A stretch of 64,000 nucleotides of DNA from CAWCGU01 sp963795195 (GTDB lineage Bacteria; Actinomycetota; Thermoleophilia; Solirubrobacterales; 70-9), in assembly GCA_963795195.1 (NCBI GenBank), contig CAWCGU010000006.1:2604001-2668000 (forward strand). The letters are read 5' to 3'. The position numbers and the translations under genes are program-made. The notes under the pieces are model-generated. The model was not told where the DNA came from, ran no database searches, and saw only the letters and a list, made by a program, of their open reading frames with translations. Shown here one piece after another: positions 26,773-34,914 of the stretch (the stretch's first letter is position 1; every line of letters begins with the position of its first letter).

Positions 26773-27752
26773 GGTTTCCGGCCCCCGGTGGCCGCCGACA
26801 CGGGCGAAGTCATCGGCGTCGCCGCCTGTCGCTCAGCTGTTCTCACCCTGGCGTAGCGCCGCAGCACTTCCGTGCAGTCGCAACTCGGCTTCCAGCCGAG
26901 CTCGCGCTGCGCGCGCGAGGCGTCGACGACGATCGGGTAGCGGGCCATCTCGATCCAGCCAGGGTCCATCGCGCCCGGCAACCGCAGAGCGGCGCCGGCT
27001 CCGGCGACGGACCGTAGTACGCGACGGGGGAGCCGAACGCGACGCACGCCAATCAATTCCGCAACCTCGGACGCCCGCACGGGATCGGGTGCGCCCACAT
27101 TGAAGGCGCCGTGTGCGCCTGGGTCCAGCAGGGTCAGGCGGAAGGCGGCGACTACGTCGTCGATCCAGGTGAACTGCATCAGCGGATCGTGATCGGAGAG
27201 ACTGATGAAGAGGTGGCCGCCGGCCAGCTCGGGAGCGCCGGGGCCGAGCGTGCCAACGGGCCGCAGTCGCACCACTCGCAGGCCGGGATTGGAGGCTTCG
27301 AGCCGTTCGAGCATCGCCTCGACGGCGACCTTCGTGCGCGGGTAGTAAAAGTCAGGGAACGCGCGCAGCGGCCGGCTTTCGGAGATCGGAACGGGGTTGT
27401 CCGCGGAGCAACCGTATGCGGCGGCCGAGCTGGCATGCACGATTCCCGAAACACCCGCGGTCAGCGCCGCTCCGAAGACGTTGCGGGAGCCGCCGACGTT
27501 GACGCTTTCGGCGTCGGAGCCACGCCCGAGTACGCGAAAGGCGAGATGCGCGAGCGCATCGCATCCGCGAAACTCCTCCAAGATTCCGGGGTCACGAACA
27601 TCTCGCTGCACCCGCCGGACCCCAGGGATTGGTGACCCCGCGGCGACGCGGTTGTCGATGGCGACCACCTCGCTGACGGCGGGGTCGCGAGCCAGGACCG
27701 GAACCAGGGCACGCCCGAGGAAGCCCCCGGCTCCGGTCACCGCGATTCTCAT
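26769..27752 (-). CDS. NAD-dependent epimerase/dehydratase (extended SDR)
   Basis: The 327-residue extended short-chain dehydrogenase has the N-terminal TGAGGFLGRALVP (residues 6-18), the beta-4 ASSAAAYG (catalytic S/T region), and a YYPRTKVAVE motif, the Y-x-x-x-K dyad. The DAP-like alpha-7 region and the KPSCDCTEVLRRYARVRTA tail are typical of sugar or steroid 3-beta-HSD-like epimerases. It overlaps the secreted-protein gene by four bases at the 3' end and MerR by four at the 5' end. In this operon it may reduce or isomerise the alcohol or ketone made by the P450 or GMC enzyme rather than a nucleotide sugar (inference). Confidence 0.87.
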   Translation of the reverse strand: MRIAVTGAGGFLGRALVPVLARDPAVSEVVAIDNRVAAGSPIPGVRRVQRDVRDPGILEEFRGCDALAHLAFRVLGRGSDAESVNVGGSRNVFGAALTAGVSGIVHASSAAAYGCSADNPVPISESRPLRAFPDFYYPRTKVAVEAMLERLEASNPGLRVVRLRPVGTLGPGAPELAGGHLFISLSDHDPLMQFTWIDDVVAAFRLTLLDPGAHGAFNVGAPDPVRASEVAELIGVRRVRLPRRVLRSVAGAGAALRLPGAMDPGWIEMARYPIVVDASRAQRELGWKPSCDCTEVLRRYARVRTAERQAATPMTSPVSAATGGRKP

Positions 27753-28477
27753 CGGTGTGACTCCGCGTAGGCCTGCGCTCGTTCGCCGATCGCGCGGTCG
27801 AGGATGACCTCGAAGTGGGTGGAGACGATGCGTGCTGCAAGTGAGCGCAGGTACTCGAGCTTTGCCAGCGTCTCCTCCGCGACGTCTTTGTCACCTGAGG
27901 CAATTTGCTCCAGCTCGCCGGCGAACGCCTGAAGCCCGAGCTCGGCCATCGCTGCGGCGATCTCGCCGAGACGCGCCGGGATGATGCGGGCGCCTTCGCG
28001 AATCGCACCGGCGGGTACCCCCGCGCCCCGCAGCCGCGTGATCAGCTCGAGCATCCCCGGCACCGCGGCAAGTGTTCCGTCGGCATCTCTGCGCAGCACG
28101 CCGGCAGCCGTCAGCGCCTCGACGTCGGGCTGGTCGAGCCCCAGGTCCGCCAGGACCCCGGGATCGACGCTCTCGGTGTTCGCGCCGCGCCCGAAAGCGG
28201 CGGTGTCGAGGGCAAGCCAGCCTGCGACATTCTCCCCGGCGTCCTCTCGCGCCAGCAGGTCGCCGATCAGGGCCAGCGGCAGCCCCTTTGCCTGAAGCGC
28301 GCGGATGCGGGCCAGTCGCTCGAGGTGTCGTGCGCAGTAAAAGGCGATCCGTCCGTCGCGCTCGGGAGGCTCGATCAGGCCCTCGCGCTGGTAGAAGCGG
28401 ATCGTCCCGCTGGCGATCCCCGAGTGTTGGGCCAGATCGTCGATCCTCAGCCGTGTGTCGGTCTTGACCGCGCTCAT
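27749..28477 (-). CDS. MerR-family transcriptional regulator
   Basis: The 242-residue protein has an N-terminal MerR winged helix: LRIDDLAQHSGIASGTIRFY, then QREGLIEPPERDGRIAFYC and HLERLARIRALQAKGLPLALI. The C-terminal ~150 residues form a long effector domain that lacks the cysteines of metal-sensing MerR proteins. It starts four bases inside the P450 gene end and overlaps the epimerase by four bases, so it is made from the operon it probably controls. MerR proteins act at promoters with a long spacer containing a dyad; the palindrome just before the P450 gene is the natural candidate. Confidence 0.87.
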   Translation of the reverse strand: MSAVKTDTRLRIDDLAQHSGIASGTIRFYQREGLIEPPERDGRIAFYCARHLERLARIRALQAKGLPLALIGDLLAREDAGENVAGWLALDTAAFGRGANTESVDPGVLADLGLDQPDVEALTAAGVLRRDADGTLAAVPGMLELITRLRGAGVPAGAIREGARIIPARLGEIAAAMAELGLQAFAGELEQIASGDKDVAEETLAKLEYLRSLAARIVSTHFEVILDRAIGERAQAYAESHR

Positions 28478-29796
28478 GCCAGCATCACTTCGGCACCGCG
28501 GCCCGGCACCAGAGTTACGCCCAGGACATCAATGGGCTCCGGCTCCTGTCGCGGTGCTCGCAGCTTGACCCGGCCGAGGACGGTTGCGAGCACCTCCTGC
28601 ATCTCCAGGGTTGCAAGACCAACGCCGATACAGCGGCGCACGCCGCCGCCGAAGGGGATCCAGGCGTACGGCTCGGGCGCCTCGCCGAGGAAACGCTCGG
28701 GCCGAAAGCTCGCCGGTTCGGGATAGATGACGGGGTCGTGGTGGAGCGCGTAAATACCGGCGGCGACGACCGTTCCGGCGGGGATCGTGTAGCCCCCGAG
28801 CTCAAGTGGCGCCTGCAGCCGCCTCGCAACATGGGCACCCACGGGACGGCTGCGCAGCGTCTCCTTGATCACGGCATTGAGATAAACGCGATTTTCGTCG
28901 GCGAGCTCGTCGACCAGGCGCGCCATCACGTCGGGGTTGTGGACGAGGCGCTCGAAGGCCCAGGCGAGCGAGCTCGCCGTCGTCTCGTGACCGGCAAGCA
29001 GCATCGTTACGAGCTGGTCGCGCAGTTCGGCGTCGCTGAGGCGGGCGCCGTCCTCGTCGCGCGCATCGAGCAGCAGTGAGAGCACGTCGCCCCGCTGCAT
29101 CGCACTTTCGCCCTCGCCCGCGTCGAGCTCTGCGCGCCGGCGTGCGATCTCGGCGTAGAGCAACTCGTCGACGCGGGCACGCAGCCGCATGTACCGCCCC
29201 CAGGGACTCCACGGCCCGAGATCACGACGCAGCGCCGGGATCACGAACGCAGGCGCCTGCAGCAGGCTGACCTCGAACAGCTTCGGCAACAGGGTCCGCA
29301 GCTCTTTTGCCCGCTGGGGCTCGATCCCGAAGACGATCTTCATGATCACGTCGAGGGTGATCGCCTCGGTTATCGGGCGCAGCGCGAACGGCCGTCCGGC
29401 AGGCCAGCGCTCGAGTTCGCGCTCGGTCAGCTCGACGACCAGTTGGCGCCAGCGCTGAAGGCGCTCTCCGTGAAGCGGAGCGAGCAGCAGCTTTCGCATC
29501 CGCAGGTGCTCTTCCTCATCGAGTAGGAAAAGTGACCGAGGGCCCCCGGTGGGCTCCATGATCTCGTAGGCCTCCCCAGCGTGAAGGATGGCCGGGTCGC
29601 CGGTGAACAGCGATTTGACCAACTCCGGGTCGGAGAAATAGACCATCTCTCGAGGCATCAGCAGCCGCAATGTGAAACTGCGCCCGTAACGCTCGGCGCA
29701 GTGGTCGAAGACGCGTGTCGGCTTGGTCAGCCACAGATAGGTGGCCAGCGCCCGTGGCCACCGCGGCCCTGGTGGCAGGTGGGTCCGGATCGTCAT
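28474..29796 (-). CDS. Cytochrome P450
   Basis: The 440-residue P450 starts MTIRTHLPPGPRW. It has the I-helix oxygen motif AGHETTASS, the K-helix ETLR, the PERF segment SFRPERFLGEAP and the haem-binding FGGGVRRCIGVGLA with the proximal cysteine. There is no membrane anchor, as expected of a bacterial soluble P450; electrons must come from a ferredoxin encoded elsewhere. The start at 29796 abuts a 24-bp palindrome, leaving no room for a ribosome binding site, so a leaderless transcript is possible. A longer frame to 29862 would run through the palindrome. It is the first gene of a six-gene operon. Substrate unknown; fatty acid, terpene or sterol classes are plausible. Confidence 0.93.
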   Translation of the reverse strand: MTIRTHLPPGPRWPRALATYLWLTKPTRVFDHCAERYGRSFTLRLLMPREMVYFSDPELVKSLFTGDPAILHAGEAYEIMEPTGGPRSLFLLDEEEHLRMRKLLLAPLHGERLQRWRQLVVELTERELERWPAGRPFALRPITEAITLDVIMKIVFGIEPQRAKELRTLLPKLFEVSLLQAPAFVIPALRRDLGPWSPWGRYMRLRARVDELLYAEIARRRAELDAGEGESAMQRGDVLSLLLDARDEDGARLSDAELRDQLVTMLLAGHETTASSLAWAFERLVHNPDVMARLVDELADENRVYLNAVIKETLRSRPVGAHVARRLQAPLELGGYTIPAGTVVAAGIYALHHDPVIYPEPASFRPERFLGEAPEPYAWIPFGGGVRRCIGVGLATLEMQEVLATVLGRVKLRAPRQEPEPIDVLGVTLVPGRGAEVMLA

Positions 29797-29820
29797 AGTG
29801 ATTATTACGTAGTAAACACT
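29797..29820. promoter_or_regulatory. 24-bp palindrome at the P450 operon promoter
   Basis: On the plus strand AGTGATTATTAC (29797-29808) and GTAGTAAACACT (29809-29820) are reverse complements at 10 of 12 positions. The AT-rich centre includes TAATAAT and TACGTA, plausible as a -10 region for the minus-strand operon. The site touches the P450 start codon. Autoregulation by the operon's MerR protein is inferred from position. Confidence 0.65.
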
Positions 29821-29904
29821 ATTTCCTAAGGGGACGACCGGACAGGAGAGCTCGCCGACCACCGCGTCGTGGCAGTCGCGTTCGTGCTGAGGCCGCCCTG
29901 TTGG

Positions 29905-30318
29905 TCAGTCAGTGGCGGGTGCGGCGGGCTGCGGGGCGGTGCACTGCGGGCAGCGCTTGGCGCCGACGGGGATGTCGGTGGTGCACTCGCCGCACTTCTT
30001 GACCTCAGGGTCACCTGGAAGCAGGCCGAAGCGCTCGGCTGGCTTCAGCACGAACAGGAAGACCACAGCGGCGATGCTGACGAACGTGATCAGCGCGTTC
30101 AGGAAGTGGCCGTAGCGGAACTCGCTGTCGTTGATCGTGAAGGTGAGCTCGTCGAAGTTCTGTTCGCCAACGAGCGCGGCCAAAAGAGGCGTGATCAGGT
30201 CGGCGACGAAGGCGCTCATCAATGTCGCAAACGCGGCGCCGGTGACGAAGGCGATAGCGAGCGCTATCAGGTTGCCCTGAACAAGGAATCCGCGGAACTC
30301 CTTGAGCAACTTCGGCAC
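29905..30318 (-). CDS. mscL: Large-conductance mechanosensitive channel with C-terminal zinc ribbon
   Basis: The 137-residue protein begins MPKLLKEFRGFLVQGNLIAL, followed by AIAFVTGAAFATLMSAFVADLITPLL, the N-terminal helix and TM1 gate of MscL. A second TM, NALITFVSIAAVVFLFVL, follows. Instead of the usual charged C-terminal helix, it ends with KKCGECTTDIPVGAKRCPQC, a four-cysteine zinc ribbon, and a proline/alanine tail. It releases small solutes on hypo-osmotic shock. The zinc ribbon is a recurrent actinobacterial variation, probably a cytoplasmic stabiliser. It stands alone, between the P450 operon promoter region and icd. Confidence 0.93.
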   Translation of the reverse strand: MPKLLKEFRGFLVQGNLIALAIAFVTGAAFATLMSAFVADLITPLLAALVGEQNFDELTFTINDSEFRYGHFLNALITFVSIAAVVFLFVLKPAERFGLLPGDPEVKKCGECTTDIPVGAKRCPQCTAPQPAAPATD

Positions 30319-30432
30319 GCCGCCAACTTACCCCGGGCGCCGGAGGTCAAATCAGCCCCAGGACAGCGCGGACGCGCGGCGATAGCATCGCCGATCCGGC
30401 ATCGCAACGAAGGCAGCGAAAGGAAGTCAGTC

Positions 30433-31650
30433 GTGTCCAAGATCAAGGTCGCAAACCCGATCGTCGAACTCGACGGCGACGAGATGACCCGAATCATCTG
30501 GGCCTTCATCAAGGAACAGCTGATCCTTCCCTACCTCGACGTCGAGCTGAAGTACTTCGACCTCGGCATCGAGAGCCGCGACGCGACCGACGACCAGATC
30601 ACCGTTGATGCCGCCAACTCGATCTCCGAGCACGGCGTCGGCGTCAAGTGCGCGACGATCACCCCCGACGAGGCGCGGGTTGAGGAGTTCGGGCTGAAGG
30701 CGATGTACCGCTCCCCGAACGGGACGATCCGCAACATCCTCGGCGGCGTCATCTTCCGCGAGCCGATCGTGATCTCGAACATCCCGCGACTGGTTCCCGG
30801 CTGGACGAAGCCGATCATCATCGGCCGCCACGCCTTCGGCGACCAGTACCGGGCCACCGACACGCTGATCCCGGGCGCGGGCAAGCTGACGCTCAACTTC
30901 ACTCCAAGCAACGGCGAGAAGCCGATCGAACTTGAGGTCTTCGACTTCCCGGACGGCGGCGGCGTGGCGATGGCGATGTACAACCTCGACGACTCGATCC
31001 GCGACTTCGCCCGCGCCTCGCTGCGCTACGGCCTCGATCGTGGCGTCCCGGTCTACCTGTCCACCAAGAACACGATCATGAAGACTTACGACGGCCGCTT
31101 CAAGGACCTCTTCCAGGAGATTTTCGACGCGGAGTTCAAGGCGGACTTCGACGCCAAGGGCCTCACCTACGAGCACCGCCTGATCGACGACATGGTCGCC
31201 GCGGCGCTCAAGTGGGAGGGCGGCTACGTCTGGGCTTGCAAGAACTACGACGGCGACGTGCAATCCGACACAGTCGCCCAGGGGTTCGGCTCGCTGGGAC
31301 TGATGACGAGCGTGCTGATGACGCCCGACGGCAAGACCGTCGAGGCAGAGGCCGCGCACGGAACGGTGACCCGGCACTTCCGGCAACACCAGGAGGGCAA
31401 ACCGACCTCGACCAACCCGATCGCCTCGATCTTCGCCTGGACGCGAGGGCTCGCAGCGCGCGGGCGGATGGACGACACGCCCGAGGTGACGGAGTTCGCG
31501 GACACGCTGGAGCGCGTCTGTGTCGAGACCGTGGAGAGCGGGAAGATGACCAAGGACCTGGCCCTGCTGGTCGGTCCTGACCAAGAGTTCCAAACGACGC
31601 AGGAGTTCCTCGCGTCGATCGACGAGAACCTTCAGAAGGAGATGAGCTGA
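30433..31650 (+). CDS. icd: NADP-dependent isocitrate dehydrogenase, eukaryotic-like dimer type
   Basis: The 405-residue enzyme starts at GTG 30433, preceded by AAAGGAA; a longer upstream frame is non-coding. It carries KVANPIVELDGDEMTRIIW at the N-terminus, TITPDEARVEEF, the substrate loop SPNGTIRNILGGVIFREPI, the catalytic tyrosine in the conserved MYNLDDSIRDFARAS region, and MVAAALKWEGGYVWACKNYDGDVQSD. The length and these sequences place it in the subfamily II (IDP-type) enzymes, which use NADP. It catalyses isocitrate to 2-oxoglutarate plus CO2. The mdh gene follows after 2 bases, so these TCA-cycle genes are cotranscribed. Confidence 0.95.
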   Translation: MSKIKVANPIVELDGDEMTRIIWAFIKEQLILPYLDVELKYFDLGIESRDATDDQITVDAANSISEHGVGVKCATITPDEARVEEFGLKAMYRSPNGTIRNILGGVIFREPIVISNIPRLVPGWTKPIIIGRHAFGDQYRATDTLIPGAGKLTLNFTPSNGEKPIELEVFDFPDGGGVAMAMYNLDDSIRDFARASLRYGLDRGVPVYLSTKNTIMKTYDGRFKDLFQEIFDAEFKADFDAKGLTYEHRLIDDMVAAALKWEGGYVWACKNYDGDVQSDTVAQGFGSLGLMTSVLMTPDGKTVEAEAAHGTVTRHFRQHQEGKPTSTNPIASIFAWTRGLAARGRMDDTPEVTEFADTLERVCVETVESGKMTKDLALLVGPDQEFQTTQEFLASIDENLQKEMS

Positions 31651-31652
31651 TA

Positions 31653-32639
31653 GTGAGCACCCCCGTCAACGTCACCGTCACAGGCGCCGCAGGCCAGATC
31701 GGCTACGCGCTGCTGTTCCGAATCGCCAGCGGCGCCCTGCTCGGGGGCGACACCCCCGTCCGCCTCAAGCTGCTCGAGATCCCCGACGCGGTCAAGGCCG
31801 CCGAGGGAACCGCGATGGAGCTCGACGACTGCGCCTTCCCGCTGCTGGCCGGCGTCGACATCTATGACGACCCGAAGCAGGCGTTCGACGGCTGCAACGT
31901 CGGTCTGTTGGTCGGTGCCCGCCCCCGCGGTCCCGGCATGGAACGCTCCGACCTGCTCGAGGCCAACGGCGGCATCTTCAAGCCCCAGGGCGAGGCGATC
32001 AACGCCGGAGCGGCCGACGACATCAAGGTGCTTGTCGTTGGCAATCCCGCGAACACGAACGCCCTGATTGCGATGTCGAATGCTCCGGATGTACCTAACG
32101 AGCGCTTCACCGCGATGGTCCGCCTCGACCACAACCGGGCGATGGCGCAGCTCTCCAAGCGCCTAGACGTCCCGGTGACGGCGATCAAGAAGATGACCGT
32201 CTGGGGCAACCACTCGACGACCCAGTACCCCGACCTCGTCCACGCCGAGGTCAACGGAGGCTCCGCATGGGACGCGGTCGGCGATGAGGCCTGGATCGCC
32301 GACGAGTTCATTCCGACAGTCGCCAAGCGCGGAGCCGCGATCATCGACGCCCGCGGCGCCTCGAGCGCCGCCTCAGCGGCGAGCGCGGCGATCGACCACG
32401 TCCACGACTGGGCGCTCGGCACCCCGGACGGTGACTGGGTCTCGATGGCGATCCCCTCGGACGGTTCCTACGGCGTCCCCGAGGGCATCATCTCCGGCTT
32501 CCCGGTCACCTGTGCGGGCGGCGCCTACGAGATCGTCCAGGGTCTCGAGATCGACGACTTCTCGCGCCGGCACATCGACGCCACCGTCGCAGAGCTCCAG
32601 GAGGAGCGCGACGCGGTTGACGGACTGGGGCTTATCTAG
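31653..32639 (+). CDS. mdh: Malate dehydrogenase
   Basis: The 328-residue enzyme starts at a GTG two bases after icd. It has the NAD-binding TGAAGQIGYALLFRI, ELDDCAFPLLAGV, GARPRGPGMERSDLL (substrate-binding arginines), GNPANTNALIA (the N-P-A element), LDHNRAMAQLSKRL with the catalytic Asp-Arg region, and VTVWGNHSTTQYPDLVHA with the catalytic His in GNHSTTQ. It is the long, NAD-dependent malate dehydrogenase group found in actinobacteria and the animal cytosolic enzyme. It interconverts malate and oxaloacetate as the final TCA step. Confidence 0.96.
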   Translation: MSTPVNVTVTGAAGQIGYALLFRIASGALLGGDTPVRLKLLEIPDAVKAAEGTAMELDDCAFPLLAGVDIYDDPKQAFDGCNVGLLVGARPRGPGMERSDLLEANGGIFKPQGEAINAGAADDIKVLVVGNPANTNALIAMSNAPDVPNERFTAMVRLDHNRAMAQLSKRLDVPVTAIKKMTVWGNHSTTQYPDLVHAEVNGGSAWDAVGDEAWIADEFIPTVAKRGAAIIDARGASSAASAASAAIDHVHDWALGTPDGDWVSMAIPSDGSYGVPEGIISGFPVTCAGGAYEIVQGLEIDDFSRRHIDATVAELQEERDAVDGLGLI

Positions 32640-32681
32640 GAACGAGTGAGTAGCCGCCCCCCCGACGAGGCGGCCGACGAG

Positions 32682-33056
32682 CTAGGCCGTTTGGGGCACC
32701 GTGTACTTGCGCCCGTCCTTGCGGACGCGGCCTTCCTTCTCCAGCTCGTTCATCACCCTGTACATGTAGTTCGGCGCGATGCCCAGCCGTTTGGCGATCT
32801 CGCCGGCGCCGATGCCCGGGCTCTCCTCGACGAGCTTGACGGCCTGCTCGGCGCGGGTGCCGCTGCGGCGCTTGCGGCCGGCAGGCTTCGAGTTCGAGGA
32901 GCCACGCGGACGGCCGGGTCGGCGACGGGCCGATCGACCACCGTTCAAATCCGCCAGTGCTCGTTCGAGCCCCGCCCGCTCCGCATCGAGTTCGTCGATG
33001 CGCTGCCTGATGAGGTCGCGCGCCTGATCGACGACGTTTGATCCACTTGGAGTCAT
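32682..33056 (-). CDS. AT-hook winged-helix DNA-binding protein
   Basis: The 124-residue protein has a basic central part with an AT-hook-like core RRPGRPRGS (near residues 44-52). A C-terminal winged helix follows, EQAVKLVEESPGIGAGEIAK, then RLGIAPNYMYRVMNELEKEGR with the recognition helix and wing. It is a small actinobacterial regulator or nucleoid-associated protein; similar proteins are common in Solirubrobacterales. It is convergent with mdh and divergent from the MDH-like paralogue gene, with a 124-base AT-rich intergenic region that contains two copies of ACAAGG-Y-GG (near 33073 and 33105) as possible binding sites. Confidence 0.85.
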   Translation of the reverse strand: MTPSGSNVVDQARDLIRQRIDELDAERAGLERALADLNGGRSARRRPGRPRGSSNSKPAGRKRRSGTRAEQAVKLVEESPGIGAGEIAKRLGIAPNYMYRVMNELEKEGRVRKDGRKYTVPQTA

Positions 33057-33180
33057 TTAGGGTCCTCCCCTGCACAAGGTGGTTGTGTTTGGCTGCTTAT
33101 GTACAAGGCGGTAACAGTAGGGGAAGAAGCTAAATGACCGTTTACTTATTAGCGAGGTTGGGATAGCCGTTTCACGAAAG

Positions 33181-34083
33181 GTGAGCATTGCCGGAGCCAA
33201 CGCCGTCGGCGTCGAGTGCACGCGGCGCTTGGCCGAGCGTGGTTTCGAGGTGGTGCTGATCGATCCCGAGCCCGGGCTGGCCCGGTCGCGGGCACTCGAC
33301 ATCAACCGGGCGCTGGCGGTGAGCGGCGCGGATGCTCGTGCGAGCGGTGCAGAGGGATTCGAGGCGGGCGCGGGATCGGCCGTCTGCGTGATCGCGGAAT
33401 CTCCGGCCGACGATCCGGGGCTCGAGCCCGAGGATGCGATCCGCCGCTGCCGCGAGATCGTCTCCCGCGCAGCCCGGGGCCTGACCGAGCGATCGCCGGA
33501 CACCGTTCTGATCGTGATCTCCGAGCCACAGGAGGTCGGCTGTCACTGTGCGCTTGCGATCTCGGGCTTCCCACGCGGCCGCGTGTTCGGCATCGGGGCG
33601 ATGCAGGCTGTTGCGAGGGTGCGGTTGGCGATCGCGGAGGGGCTCGGATGTTCGGTCGCCGACGTCGCCCTCAACATCCTCGGTGTGGCCGGCCATGGTG
33701 GTCACATGCTTGGCCCCGCGAGCGTCGCCGGCGTGCCGCTGGCATCCCATCTGGAGCCCGGCCGGCTGAAGGCAATCTGGGAGGCGAATATCGACACCGG
33801 GGCGCGACGCGACCGCGGTCCGGAGCCGCTTTCGGCGGCCGCCGCGGCGACGGCGCTTGTGGACGCGGTTCTCGGCACCAGTGGCGGCGGCCTGGTTTCC
33901 TGCTCGGCGTTCTGTCGTGGCGAGTACGGCGTGGACGGCGCCTTCGTCTCGGTGCCGTGCCGGCTCGACCGCGACGGCATCGCCGAGGTCGTCGAACTCG
34001 AGCTTCCGGAGGCCGATCTCGTGGCGCTGCAGGCGGCGGGTGCCGCCGTCAAGGCCCAGGCAAGGGCCGCCAGGAGGCCCTAG
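33181..34083 (+). CDS. Malate/lactate dehydrogenase-family paralogue without a normal active site
   Basis: The ~300-residue protein has an NAD-binding start (VSIAGANAVGVECTRRLAERG, then VVLIDPEPG) and the family's C-terminal fold, and keeps GVAGHGGHMLGP, corresponding to the G-x-HG catalytic histidine loop. The strong MDH signatures are missing: N-P-x-D is SEPQE, and the catalytic D-x-x-R element after the helix is AMQAVARVRLAI. The arginine-rich substrate loop near residue 90 is also unlike normal MDH. It may be a degenerate or neofunctionalised NAD-binding protein. GTG 33181 lacks a ribosome binding site and cuts the fold short; IAVSRK lies in frame upstream after GAGG-N5-ATA, so a rare ATA start is possible. 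It sits next to mdh but beyond a divergent regulator. Confidence 0.65.
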   Translation: MSIAGANAVGVECTRRLAERGFEVVLIDPEPGLARSRALDINRALAVSGADARASGAEGFEAGAGSAVCVIAESPADDPGLEPEDAIRRCREIVSRAARGLTERSPDTVLIVISEPQEVGCHCALAISGFPRGRVFGIGAMQAVARVRLAIAEGLGCSVADVALNILGVAGHGGHMLGPASVAGVPLASHLEPGRLKAIWEANIDTGARRDRGPEPLSAAAAATALVDAVLGTSGGGLVSCSAFCRGEYGVDGAFVSVPCRLDRDGIAEVVELELPEADLVALQAAGAAVKAQARAARRP

Positions 34084-34093
34084 TCAGGACCCG

Positions 34094-34726
34094 TCAGTCC
34101 TCGCGCGGTTGCTTGGTGCGCGGCAGGGTCCCGAAGACGGCGTCCCAGATCGGCGAGGAGACGCCGAAGCCGTAGCGGTGGTCCTGGAAGTGGTGGCGCA
34201 TGTGGGCTTCGCGCAGCCGCTTGCCGAAGTCCGACTTCGGGACGAAGTGATGCAGGTAGTAGTGCGTGTAGTCGTACATCAGGTAACCGAGCAGGAAGCC
34301 CGCGAACATCGGGAAGCCGATCTCGACGCCGCCGATCAGCCAGAAGGCGACCCCGAAGAGGGCGGCCAGCGGGATGCTCGCCCCGGGCGGCATCACCAGC
34401 CGCAGCTTGTCGTTGGGATGCTCGTGATGGACGCCGTGGATGATGAAGTGCATACGGTGACCCCAGGGCGTGTCGGGCTCCCAGTGAAAGAGCTTGCGGT
34501 GCAGCCAGTACTCGGCAAGCGTCCAGAGCCCGAACCCCGCAACGGCGAGCAGCACGATTTTCAGAGCCGAGGCGCCGTCGCTCGTCGCCAGCCAGCAGAG
34601 CCCGCCGATCACCGGAAAGTAGATCGCGGCGGGGACACCCGGGTGGATGCGGGAGAAGAAGTCGAGGAAGCGGCTCTCGAACAGCGGGGGAGAGGCGCTG
34701 AGGCGCTCGGTGCGCTCTGGGGCCAT
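34094..34726 (-). CDS. Fatty acid hydroxylase-type di-iron membrane protein
   Basis: The 210-residue polytopic protein has the histidine clusters of the fatty acid hydroxylase/sterol desaturase family: EYWLHRKLFHWEP, HGVHHEHPND, THYYLHHFVP and HMRHHFQDH, which bind the di-iron centre. Hydrophobic helices precede and separate them, including FVIGG-type segments near the N-terminus (IYFPVIGGLCWLA). The ATG at 34726 is chosen because the frame upstream has no hydrophobic or conserved pattern. It hydroxylates a lipid acyl chain, probably the alpha carbon, in the membrane. It is convergent with the MDH-like gene. Confidence 0.9.
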   Translation of the reverse strand: MAPERTERLSASPPLFESRFLDFFSRIHPGVPAAIYFPVIGGLCWLATSDGASALKIVLLAVAGFGLWTLAEYWLHRKLFHWEPDTPWGHRMHFIIHGVHHEHPNDKLRLVMPPGASIPLAALFGVAFWLIGGVEIGFPMFAGFLLGYLMYDYTHYYLHHFVPKSDFGKRLREAHMRHHFQDHRYGFGVSSPIWDAVFGTLPRTKQPRED

Positions 34727-34914
34727 GACGCGATTGTAGAACCAGGGGCGGGACGTCGTCGACCGAGCCCTGCCGAACGGCCCGCGCAGTATGCGGGGAT
34801 TAGGCAAACGCTCATTTGTGAATAAACAGCGAATTGCGTGTTTCGCCCAGGCGGGACGGAAGGAGGAATGGCATAGTCGTCGACGGGAGTCAGAACGAGT
34901 TGAAAGGGGCCGGA

